Shown piece after piece: positions 37,544 through 46,906 of a stretch of 64,000 bases of DNA; position 1 is the stretch's first letter; every line of letters starts with the position of its first letter. The stretch comes from Ilex aquifolium (taxonomy: Eukaryota; Streptophyta; Magnoliopsida; Aquifoliales; Aquifoliaceae), in the NCBI GenBank assembly GCA_951799425.1, contig OX637397.1, positions 11,769,064-11,833,063 on the forward strand. Reading direction: 5' to 3'. Position numbers and translations under genes: made by a program. Below the pieces are notes generated by a model. The model searched no databases and was not told the origin of the DNA. It saw only the letters and a list, made by a program, of their open reading frames with translations.

Positions 37544-37555
37544 GCTCTGATACCA
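37544..37555 (-). other. Primer-binding site of Tekay-like element
   Basis: On the minus strand it reads TGGTATCAGAGC, the classic complement of the 3' end of initiator methionine tRNA. It starts a few bases after the inner end of the LTR at 37560. Confidence 0.93.
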
Positions 37556-37559
37556 ACTT

Positions 37560-39444
37560 TGTAACACCCCAAAACACACCCTGGACGGCATTACATTATA
37601 AAACATTCATATCATGAGAGCACTAAAATAATCCATCAATACATAAGACTTCATTCATCATCCATAAAGTATTTACATCATTATCCAAAAGAATATGCCC
37701 AACCATGGCATTTACATCTCAAAAATCAACTAATGTGGCGCAGCGGAAATAACAAAATAGAACTAGACTTTACAAGGTTCAAAATGAATATCCTAGTCTA
37801 GAACAAAAGGAAGTGTCGCTCTAGGCGTCCACCTCGGGATCCACGCTCCCGCCTACCAGAGTCTCCCAGTGTGCGGGTTCCTCGACTCCCAGCTCTTCCC
37901 CGAGAGGGTAATCTGAAAAATGTTAGCGGTAGGGGGTGAGCACGAAGCTCTGTAGAAAATTTCTCTCAAACCCAAACAAGGTTTAGAAACGTATTTGAAA
38001 TGGCCGGTCTCATTTTTTTTAACAAAACATAGATACATAATTTGAAATAAGGCAGTGACATTTCAACAAGGATCTCAAGTTTAGATAGCAATAGTACTAG
38101 AAATGAACTATAATAACCCATTTTAATAAACATCCATTTTCAAAATATAAACCATTTCCCACACATTATATAGTATTGTCCTTTCTTGGCATGAGCATCC
38201 TTATAAGGAACCTCTCACCCTCAAGGCATCACAAACTCAAGCATCCTTATAAGGAACCTCTTGAGGGAAATCACCTACTCTCCTCTCTTGGCATGAGCAT
38301 CCTTATAAGGAACCTCTCACCCTCAAGGCATCACAAACTCAAGCATCCTTATAAGGAACCTCTTGAGGAAAATCACATACTCTCCTCTTTTGGCATGAGC
38401 ATCCTTATAAGGAACCTCTCACCCTCAAGGCATCACAAACAACCCAACCAAGCATACCATTCCAATATTGATATCATTTTACAAGCCTCTCTCCAAAATT
38501 TCCAAGATATATTATGTAACAATTTCCAAACCAACATAGAAAATACATGAGATCACAATAACATCATTTTTCTACCCAACACAAACAACTACGGTTTTCG
38601 AAGTTCATAATAAAGAAGCATTTAAGAAGAAATACATCACTCTCCCAAAAACTAGGGTTTTAAAGCTAGAAACGAGATTTAATGGGTATTAAACCCTAAC
38701 AATGTAATCTTTGCAAAAAGCCTAAGAGATGATGATTCTATAGCATATTTATACCATTGATAGCAAAAACATACATATATAAATACCCTAGCCTCAATGT
38801 AAGTGAGTGAGAGAAAACCCCTACCTTATACTCTGGAAGAAATGTTGGGTTTGAATCTTGGATCGCTTGTGAACCCTTTGTCTTTCCTTTTGATCTTGAG
38901 TTTTATCTTTCTCTCTTTCTCTCTAAGGGTTTCTAGGAGGGTTAGGGTAAGAGGGAGATGAAGAAGTGGGGCAAATGAGGCTAAAGAGGGTGTTTTAAAA
39001 CACCAAAATCCCGATTTTTACTGTTCGGCGGGCGTCAGACAGATGGTACCGGTACCCAGTACCGGTACAAGAAACCTTCTGGAATCGGGGTACCGGTACC
39101 ATTCAGTACCGGTACCCAGTACCGGTACCAATTACCCAGTTTTGCCTATTTCTTTTGTTTTCCATTTCCAATCCATCCCAAAACTAACCAAATTCATCAC
39201 ACACCTCTCCCACCTATATTTATACACCAAACCTATCTAATACAAGTTATAGGACCTAACATTTTATATTTTTACTCACTAAAACTAAATTTCAACTATG
39301 ATTTTCATTAACATTTTAAATCTTTACTTTTCAATTTTTCAAAGTTCAAACCCACTTCAATTCCCCTAACCACATCTTTACAACCATTATTTGCTATATC
39401 TATATATCTATATGCATATATAAAAGAAAATGCGGGGTGTTACA
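37560..39444 (-). repeat. 5' LTR of Tekay-like element
   Basis: It has the same features as the other LTR. The outer end TGTTACA is followed by the right target copy CTAGG, 243 bp from the TNL stop codon. Confidence 0.96.
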
Positions 39445-39626
39445 CTAGGACTCAATGGCGGACTCTTGCAATGAAACAAGTGTCAATGTTCGACTTGGTA
39501 AAGAGTTGTATGAACTCTCAATATGAAATGCATGAATTCTCTTATCTCTAAAAGCCCGGCTCGCGAGGCGTCCCTCTCACAGTAGGGTTCCAAAATTCAT
39601 ATCGAACCAGGCTCGATCTTTGATCT

Positions 39627-39632
39627 TTTATT
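39627..39632 (-). terminator. Candidate polyadenylation signal of the TNL gene
   Basis: AATAAA on the minus strand, about 55 bases after the TNL stop codon and between the gene and the Tekay-like insertion. This is a position match only. Confidence 0.4.
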
Positions 39633-39687
39633 GTCTCTGTCTACTGAATTGTAGCTTGTCTCAATTGGATCCGCATGACAACAAGTC

Positions 39688-40167
39688 TCAATCTTCATTC
39701 TTGTGAACACTTGCATCAACATATGAGAATTGTCCCTGATTGTTCCCTTGAAAATCTGGTTTTAATACCAGATGAATACCACACGCCTTTACTTCTAGAG
39801 ACGAGCTCATTTTGATAGACACCTCTATTCTTTCTCCACCTTTTATTGGGTGTTCAAAAGAACTTTGGCGTATATAACTCGCCCAATAATAATCTTCTTG
39901 GGTCATTGGAAAGTGATGGAATGTAGAATGATGGATCCATTCAGAACCGTTGGTTTTATCATAGATAACAACTAAAGGAGCAGCGATCACACCGTCTTCC
40001 TTGGCTGCATAAATTGCCTTAAGATTCATCCCCAAGAACTTATGCTCAATGTGCAATGGCATATCAAAAGATATTGAAGATCCTATTGTTTGATGGCTAA
40101 ACCAATCAGGAATCTTCTCATGGTCACATGGGAATGAAATGCATGCTGTATTCTCTAAAAAGTTTCC
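39688..40167 (-). CDS. TNL exon 5: C-JID (post-LRR) domain
   Basis: After acceptor taacag|GG the frame reads GNFLENTACISFPCDHEKIP then DWFSHQTIGSSISFDMP, the signature of the C-terminal jelly-roll/Ig-like domain of TNLs, which helps bind effectors in studied receptors. It is open for 159 codons and ends in a normal stop at 39688. Confidence 0.88.
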   Translation of the reverse strand, partial: GNFLENTACISFPCDHEKIPDWFSHQTIGSSISFDMPLHIEHKFLGMNLKAIYAAKEDGVIAAPLVVIYDKTNGSEWIHHSTFHHFPMTQEDYYWASYIRQSSFEHPIKGGERIEVSIKMSSSLEVKACGIHLVLKPDFQGNNQGQFSYVDASVHKNED

Positions 40168-40217
40168 CTGTTAAATAGAGATGATAATAAGAGTGAGAGA
40201 TATACATATATATATAT

Positions 40218-40221
<4 letters not shown>

Positions 40222-40258
<37 letters not shown>
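40222..40258. repeat. (GA)n microsatellite in TNL intron 4
   Basis: About 18 GA units follow a short (TA)n run within the 98-bp intron 4 (40168-40265), close to the exon 4 donor. Repeat-length changes here could alter a very short intron. Confidence 0.9.
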
Positions 40259-40260
<2 letters not shown>

Positions 40261-40265
40261 TCAAC

Positions 40266-41173
40266 CTTATAGCAACTAGCCTTTGAATTGTAGTAGTGAT
40301 CACGGTGAATGCTTCGAAAGGAATCAAGGTGTTTCAAACCCTGAATATTAGTCAATCTATTGCAATTAGAAAGAAACAAGGCTGCCAATCTTTTGAAGTT
40401 TGATAGGTTTGGTAATTTTTCCATTGATGTGCAATGATCTGCACTTAGTGTCCGCAAATTAGGAGGAAGTTCGGTGGGAGTGATTGAAGGCTCTTGCAGT
40501 TATCCAGCCAGAGAGAATCTAGCTTAGTTAGGCAACAAAGGCTGGATGGTAGGCTATGAAAATTATTGGACCCTAAATCCAGCTGCTTTAGTGACAACAA
40601 ACTCCCAAGATCAGCTGGAATATCTCCGTCGGACAAATTACAGTTGTTGAGATCCAGAGAATTTAAGGACCATAAACCCGAGATAGAGGATGGTAGAAAT
40701 CCGTGAGGATGAGGAGATCTTCTTGATGACACACTAGACAAAATGAGTGAAAACCAGGATTTGGTTGGTAAATTTCTGTTACATCCTCGTAATGATAAAT
40801 TGGTTAGGTTCTTCAAAAATCTACAAGAAAAGGGCAATTGTTTAAGAGTAGTTCCATCTGCAAGCAACTCTTTGAGGCACTGCATATTCCCCAAATCATC
40901 AGGCAATTCTTTTAGATTTGAGCAGCCATTGAGATTTAGATGTTCAAGAGACTTTAGGTCACAAATGCTGCCTGGGAGATCTCTAAGGCTTTTGCAATCT
41001 TTCAAACTCAAGCAATCCAGCCTATCCAGAAGTCCAATTGATGGGTGAACCTTAAATAGAGTTGAACAACCTTCAAGTAGCAATGTCTCCAGCATTGGTA
41101 CCCCACTGAAGTCTGGGGTTTTCGTTAAGAATTTAGAGTGACTGAGGTTGAGGACTTTTAGATTTCTCACAAA
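40266..41173 (-). CDS. TNL exon 4: main LRR part, frameshifted
   Basis: The exon opens FVRNLKVLNLSHSKFLTKTP and carries about nine to ten leucine-rich repeats. It measures 908 bp, one short of a multiple of three. The frame of its first 238 codons runs out near 40445, while the frame ending at the donor (ASCYK|GTTGAT) begins around LPPNLRTLSADHC. The slip therefore lies near 40467-40480, within SLQSL-TELPPN. Confidence 0.87.
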
Positions 41174-41282
41174 CTAATATATTCAAGAAAACGAATAAAA
41201 TAAAATTAGTCCTCCATCAAGACAAACTATGCAATTGGAACGAATCTTAAAGAAAGAATGATATTGTACAAAATTTCAATAC

Positions 41283-41558
41283 CTTGATATCTGGCCAAAG
41301 TTTTTTGATTTTGTTGTGTTGCATGTCTAGGACAACAAGATTGTTCAGATGAAAATTGGATGGTAAATGTTTCAAAGGGCAATGATGCCAACAGAGCCAC
41401 CTTAACTCTCCAAATAGATGTTCAAAGCTTCCGTTAAGATAGACATTATTAATTTGAAGCAATCTTAATTTTTCCATCCTTGCAAATGCTTTAGTCCTCA
41501 AATGTATATGCTTTAAGAGCGGCAAACCCAGGACAATACCTTCAATTGCATCTGTTCC
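41283..41558 (-). CDS. TNL exon 3: first LRR part
   Basis: It begins GTDAIEGIVLGLPLLKHIHL and ends KKLWPDIK, the usual TNL exon between NB-ARC and the main LRR. It is 276 bp, 92 codons in phase 0. The acceptor is aaatttag|GGAACAG and the donor AAG|GTATTG. Confidence 0.88.
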
Positions 41559-41641
41559 CTAAATTTTATAAAGAACAAGAAGTTATTTGACAAGTAATTT
41601 GCAAGATATAAACAATAGAAAGGGACATGAATGTGTGCGTG

Positions 41642-41680
41642 CGTGTGTGTGTGTATATATATATACACACACACACACAT
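41642..41680. repeat. Palindromic (GT)n(AT)n(AC)n repeat in TNL intron 2
   Basis: The alternating run gtgtgtgtgtgtgta, tatatatata, cacacacacacac is self-complementary over about 38 bases and is followed by (GA)n. It could extrude as a cruciform or form an RNA hairpin in intron 2 (41559-41757). Confidence 0.8.
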
Positions 41681-41757
41681 TGAGAGAGAGAGAGAGTGAG
41701 TGAGTGAGTATTCAAAGCTATATGAAAAGTGTTAACATTGAAAGAAAGATGTCTTAC

Positions 41758-42859
41758 CTTGTGGGTTTCTAGAACGTCACATACATCTTCATGATACCGT
41801 AGTCTGCTACGTTTTCCAGGCTGTTTAGGAGATTCTTCACGAATTATTTCCCTTCCCATGTCCCGAATTAAGTCATGCATCCTCAATTCATTGTGTTCAT
41901 TAACTTTTAATAAACATCTATTAATCAAAACACTAATTCCAATTTCTGAGAAGAAACCACAACCATCCAATATGTTAATGACATAGTCTTTATCCATACC
42001 GATAAAAAAACATGCAATATCAAGGAAGATATCCTTTATTTTATCATCATCTAGTGCAACAAAACTTATTCTTAGCTTTTTCTGAATTTGACAAGGAGGC
42101 ACTTGTTTTAATTTCTCAGCTGCACTTCTCTATACTTGTATGTTTTTTGCATTCAAATAAGAACTCAAAACCTCAAGAGCTAATGGAAGCCCTTTGGTAT
42201 AGCTTACTATGCCATTTGAAAGCTCCAAATAATCTTCTAAAGGCATGGCTTGTTTAAAGGCATGCCAACTGAAGAGCTGCAGAGACTCGTTGTAGTCCAA
42301 CTCCTTGGCCTCATATTTCTCATCTACTTTAACTTCATTCAGTAAATGCTCATCTCTAGTAGTCATAATGATTCTATTTCCTGAACCAAACCAATCACGG
42401 TTGCCAGCTAACGAATTTAGTTGGCTAACATGATCCACATCGTCAAGAACGAGAAGAATTCTTTTAGAACAAAATCTTTCTTTCATCCAACTGATTCCTC
42501 TATCAATATTGCCAATTTTAAGATTTTGAACTCTCAGAATTTCAGAAAGAACATGCTCTTGCAAATGAAGTAGACCATTGAGTTGTTCTGAAACTTCTCT
42601 AACATTCATAAGAAAACAAGAACCTTCAAATTGCTGAAAAATTAGATTATAGATAGCTTTGACAATGGTCGTTTTGCCTATTCCGCCCATGCCCAAGATC
42701 CCAATCATGCGAACATCATTTGATCCACTGGTTAGTAAGAAACAAATGTCTTTGACACGAGAATCTATTCCAACTGGATGGATGGCGACATTAAAAAATG
42801 TAGGGTTCACTTTACTCCAAACCTCCTCAACAATTTTTTGGATAAACTTTGATTCGTAC
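41758..42859 (-). CDS. TNL exon 2: NB-ARC domain
   Basis: The acceptor tatcccag|G restores D-G-Y-E-S across the junction. In order, the exon shows the P-loop GMGGIGKTT, an RNBS-A-type FEGSCFLMNVREVS, kinase-2 RILLVLDDVDH, RNBS-B-type GSGNRIIMTTRDEH, GLPL (KGLPLALEVLSSYL), an RNBS-D-type section and MHD as MHDLIRDMGREII. An in-frame TAG (42130-42132) lies between GLPL and the ARC2 part, in the sequence V-stop-RSAAEKLKQ; relatives usually have W at this point. The donor is CACAAG|GTAAGA. Confidence 0.9.
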
Positions 42860-43429
42860 CTGGGATAGTAACAAATTTTGATAAGTAAAAATGGGAAATA
42901 TTCATAGGGCAACCCAATAAGTTGATAGCTAAATTCTCGTTTCTTGAACTAAATATTCATAGGGCAACCCAATAGTACATTTTAAACCAATTATATATTT
43001 TAATAAAATATAACGTTCTCTAAAATATCTAAAATTTTGTGTATTAATTAAATATAATTAAAATTTCACTAATTTTCTATCAAAATGCACAATCACAAGT
43101 CCGTAGTAAAATCATTTTTCATTTAGTTGCAATATTTAGTTGAGATCATTATCGATCTTGTAGAGAAATTTCCTATTCGAAATAACTTGAAATATTTTTG
43201 AAATACAACTTTTTATCTTTTATATACAATCATATTTTATTGGGTTATAAACTTACTATTACTAAAAAAAAATGCTAAATGAAAACTAAAAATTGTTCTT
43301 AAAAAATATTGAATATTGTGTTAAATAAAGAAAAATATTATATTTTGATCAATATACAAATAGATAGGATAGTTATATTTGATTTACTCAATTCAAAAAT
43401 AAAATATTTATTTTATAAGGTTAGGGGAC

Positions 43430-43586
43430 CACAAATTTATTGAGAGAAAAAAAGACTAACACCATTATTAAAATTTTCAAAAATTTAGGTGGACAAATAT
43501 AGTGTATTAAATAATTTTATGGGTCATCAGTGGTCAAAAAGTGAGGAGGCAAGTGCCCACCCTGGTCTCCATGTGGCTCCGCCCCA
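43430..43586 (-). repeat. Dispersed repeat ending GGCTCCGCCCC, copy 2
   Basis: The reverse complement starts GGGGCGGAGCCACAT and runs through GGGTGGGCACTT, matching the start of the repeat at 26296. It lies inside TNL intron 1. The class is unknown and the inner boundary uncertain. Confidence 0.4.
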
Positions 43587-43932
43587 GATGATAATTATAA
43601 TATGGGTAAATTACATTCATCTTTCATGAGATTTGATCAAATAATAACGAGACCTCCTTTTATTTGAGAAATAAAATTATACTCCCTTCTACTTTAGTTG
43701 TTGATAACAGATTTTCCAACTGTTAGTCTGTCTTAAGCGGACGACACCAAAATTTTGATGATCTAAGCTATTCATTTATTTAAAATACCAGTGTTGCCCT
43801 TATCTAGGTATATTTAATTTGTACTTGTAATCAAACCAAACAAGGATATCCACTACATCAATAACTTAAAACTTGTTTCCAAACAAACTACATGTCACAA
43901 ACCACACCACTACTACCCACCTTCGTGGCCAA

Positions 43933-43936
<4 letters not shown>

Positions 43937-43981
<45 letters not shown>
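43937..43981. repeat. (CT)n microsatellite in TNL intron 1
   Basis: About 22 uninterrupted TC units. A shorter one of about 15 units lies at 44264-44293. Confidence 0.9.
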
Positions 43982-43984
<3 letters not shown>

Positions 43985-44260
43985 ACCTAACATTGGACAT
44001 TCTTAAACCACGTCAAATGCCAAGCCTAGTTTTGTAAGTTGATGAGTTTTGAATTGCCGAGGATAGATTTCTTGGGGCTGATAAATCCATGATGCTTGTT
44101 CAAACTCCAGCCTTATCAAAAGATGAAACTAGTTTGTTTCATATAATACTGTACTGCAACTTGTTTAAAGCTTTTCCTTTGTTCTCATTCACCTGAGCTT
44201 GAAAATAGTTTATCAGTCAGTCTATGCCTGTCTGACACTACATTTTTTTTTTTTGCTTGT

Positions 44261-44295
<35 letters not shown>

Positions 44296-45547
44296 GCTAC
44301 TGTAACACACCTATGACCACCGCACACCAACACACACAACCCACCATTCACCTTTGCACTCCACCAGACAAAGTCCATCCATCAATGGCGTAAATGACTG
44401 AATTTACAGGCGACGATGAATCGCGGCAAAGCAGATCTTCCAGCAATTCTCGCTTCTAAAGTCCTAAAATTTCCTCCAGATTCAGATTTTCTTTCACACA
44501 AATCACCTTGCTAGAAAAACTAAAGCTCCCATATTTCCAGGCGTCCAAATCCAGTAGAAGAGAGAAGTCAGAGATCCGACAGGTAATGGAACACCTCGAA
44601 ATTCCCTTGCTTCCATGGGAGTTTGACGAAATGAGAGAGAGAGATAAGGGAACATGAAATAGAGGCAAATATACCATGTACCGGCCCAACTTTTCATTCT
44701 GAAGTTGGAGGTTTGAGCTTTGGAGTCCATATTTAGACCTAATGGTTGACCGCTATGCTAACCTAACTAGGTTCGTTTTCGAGAGAAGTAATTGACGTGA
44801 TCAGGGGCATCATAATCCCACTAATGAGGACCTATTGGGATGGTCTCTAGGCGCTCTTTTTGCCCCACCCCTTTTTCAACCAGCAAAAAAAAAAGACAAA
44901 TATTTGTGATTGGTGACTTCTGGGGGTGGGGAGGGGGACCGGAGGTGGGTGGAAGAATAGGTTGGGTAATAGAGAAAAAAATTGGAAAAGATGACTTTGG
45001 AGCATAGGCCCGTTTACTTCTATTTTCTTATTAGACTTTTCCCCAAAAATGCAAGAGGCAAGCATGACATCATTATGAACATAAAGTCCCAAGGTATGAA
45101 ACCTAGAAAGAGGCTGACCCAACTTAAATGGGATGGGGAGGGGTTCGTTGTTATTTGATTATACCTTAGGCGAGGTAGATGTAATTTACTCCTAATAATA
45201 ATAATAATAATCCCAATTACAAAAGGTTTTAAAAATTGGTCACTCCATAGTCTCCATTCATAAAAAATCTAGTTGAGTAAATAGTGAACAAACGTGTGAC
45301 AGCACCATAGTTGCATACATGACACTTGAAGGGAGGCTCTACGTTTCATGTTTCTTAACATTTGCATTTATCAATGAAGTTCGTTTGGTCAAAAAAATGG
45401 TTAAGACATGAAAATTACGTAAAGAAGTAAGTAGCAACCCAACATACCATTGCTAAGGGATAATAAAGAATTTCATAGGATTGAATCAATGTAGTCTATA
45501 AATAGTACCTTGGCAATATAATCAAAGCATTCCATTGATTACCATTC

Positions 45548-45653
45548 TTTTTTTTGGTCACTAATCAAATAGGAGAGGAGACTTGGTAAGACTCGAACTT
45601 TACACCGAGAGGCAAGACAAAAAAGACATTAATCACTAAGTCATTCCTCTTTG
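45548..45653 (-). mobile_element. tRNA-derived SINE with 18-bp target-site duplication in TNL intron 1
   Basis: It is flanked by perfect copies of ttccattgattaccattc (45530-45547 and 45654-45671). On the minus strand it shows box A-like TGACTTAGTGATTAATG, box B-like AGTTCGAGTCT and an A-tail. It is 106 bp long. The perfect duplication suggests a fairly recent insertion. Confidence 0.85.
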
Positions 45654-46297
45654 TTCCATTGATTACCATTCAAGAAATGGCATTAGTCATGCTTTGGGAG
45701 TCCTCGAGCCACGTGCAAGTTAGGGTCGCATTGGTAATGGCATGTTAAAGCTTATCCAAAATCGAAATGAGTCCATTTGATTAAGAAAAAAATGATGGAA
45801 AGTGAAGTGAAAGTAAAAAAAATTAAAAAACAAATATTTTCATGCGTATATTTTGTTAGCATGTAAAAATTTCGAGATAGTTTTAAAAAAAAATTATTCT
45901 ATTATTTAAAAGAAAGGAAAATTACAAGAATTTTTTTTAATTGTTCAAATTACCCTTAATTATATTAAATCGGTCTAAATTATCCTTAATTATATTGAAT
46001 AGGTTACCCACCAACACTATTATTCTACTAGCATGGGCTATAATTTAGCCTTAGTTATCCTGAATTATATTTAGTCTTAAAAGGTTATAATTTTTGGTAC
46101 CGATACCGCCGATGATACTGTAAAAATTCTCCATAACATACATGCACATAAAAACAGACAGAGATAGAGCACAAAAAAAAAAAAAAAAAAAATGCTAGCA
46201 TGGGTTTCTCACATGTAATGTTCTAAATTAGATGCCATATACATTATCTACGACAAATAGAGATAAAAAGAGCACAAGGAAGGTTAGCATGCGTTAC

Positions 46298-46818
46298 CCA
46301 TCTGTGACATTTTGCAAATCCCACCCAGATATATCGGCAACTTCAGTAAGTGCAGCTTTCCATATCTCCACCTTCTCAATTTCGGCCACAAAGCGTTCTG
46401 CATGCCTTGCAAATGCTTCTGCAAAGCTCCCAGTTTGTTTACGTACATCGGACGGATCGACATCGTAAAATATTGGAAGAACCAATTGTCCTCTTCTTTT
46501 CTTGCACTGGAGGATATCCACAAGCTCATCTAAACACCATGTTGAAGATGCATAGTTCTTCGAGAATACGATAATAGAAATCTTTGATCCTCGTATTGCT
46601 TTCAACAGTTCCAATGGAATTTCTTTTCCACATTGTAGTTGATCACTGTCCATGAAAGTGTGAATACCAGCATGAATTAAAGCAGTGTAGAGATGATCAG
46701 TGAAGTTTTTGCGTGTATCCTCACCTCTAAAACTCAAGAAGACGTCGCGCGTCTAGTGGGGTGTGGGAGATGAAAATGAAAAACAAGAAGGTTCATGTTG
46801 AAGGGTTTTGCCAGCCAT
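46298..46818 (-). CDS. TNL exon 1: TIR domain
   Basis: The first ATG at 46816-46818 gives MAGKTLQHEPSCFSFSSPTPH, then an in-frame TAG, then TRDVFLSFRGEDTRKNF. The remaining TIR is intact, with FSKNYASSTWCLDEL containing the conserved glutamate of the TIR NADase site, and LPIFYDVDPSDVRKQTGSF. The donor is GATGG|GTAACG. Without read-through of the TAG, the first TIR strand cannot be made from this ATG. Confidence 0.88.
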
Positions 46819-46895
46819 GGAACAAGCACAAGAGAGGAGCAAATACAAATGGATAGATATTGGGTAAGGGGTGTTTTTGTATCAGTGAAAAGTGG

Positions 46896-46906
46896 CCTTT
46901 TTATAG
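46896..46906 (-). promoter_or_regulatory. Candidate TATA box of the TNL gene
   Basis: On the minus strand it reads CTATAAAAAGG, about 80 bases upstream of the first ATG (46818). It is a good match to a plant TATA box at a plausible distance. Confidence 0.6.

Larger units (their letters stand above)
30925..39444 (-). mobile_element. Ty3/gypsy chromovirus, Tekay/Del-like, nearly whole and very young
   Basis: An 8520-bp element with two 1885-bp LTRs (30925-32809 and 37560-39444) that begin TGTAACACCCC and end GGGGTGTTACA. It is flanked by a perfect 5-bp target duplication CTAGG (30920-30924 and 39445-39449). The primer-binding site (complement of initiator Met tRNA) lies at 37544-37555 and the polypurine tract at 32810-32822, both in the minus orientation. 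Only about two LTR differences were seen in 1885 bp (about 0.1%), so insertion was very recent. The coding region looks almost whole, with about one break. The long LTRs and the C-terminal chromodomain-like section (VEEATWEPE) suggest Tekay/Del; this lineage name is an inference. Confidence 0.95.
39688..46818 (-). pseudogene. TIR-NBS-LRR (TNL) immune receptor gene with C-JID, disrupted
   Basis: TNLs are intracellular receptors that recognise pathogen effectors; the TIR domain then cleaves NAD. Five exons are bounded by good splice sites: 46298-46818, 41758-42859, 41283-41558, 40266-41173 and 39688-40167. The domains are TIR, NB-ARC, LRR and a C-terminal C-JID, giving a usual TNL length of about 1095 codons. 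Three lesions are visible. An in-frame TAG at 46753-46755 lies just before RDVFLSFRG. An in-frame TAG at 42130-42132 sits where the family has a Trp after the GLPL region. A one-base shortfall in exon 4 near 40467-40480 shifts the LRR frame. Both TAGs are probably TGG to TAG changes. The 3438-bp first intron holds a SINE and other repeats. The rest of the frame is well preserved, so the damage looks recent or allele-specific. Confidence 0.9.

Noticed and set aside
40124-40327. Open frame with repeated SLSLSL
   Set aside because: Product of the (GA)n microsatellite in TNL intron 4.
44456-45122. Minus-strand open frames within TNL intron 1
   Set aside because: No recognisable domain, no conserved composition and flanked by low-complexity DNA.
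45548-45653. Possible tRNA gene from box A and box B matches
   Set aside because: No cloverleaf; the A-tail and an 18-bp target duplication show a SINE.
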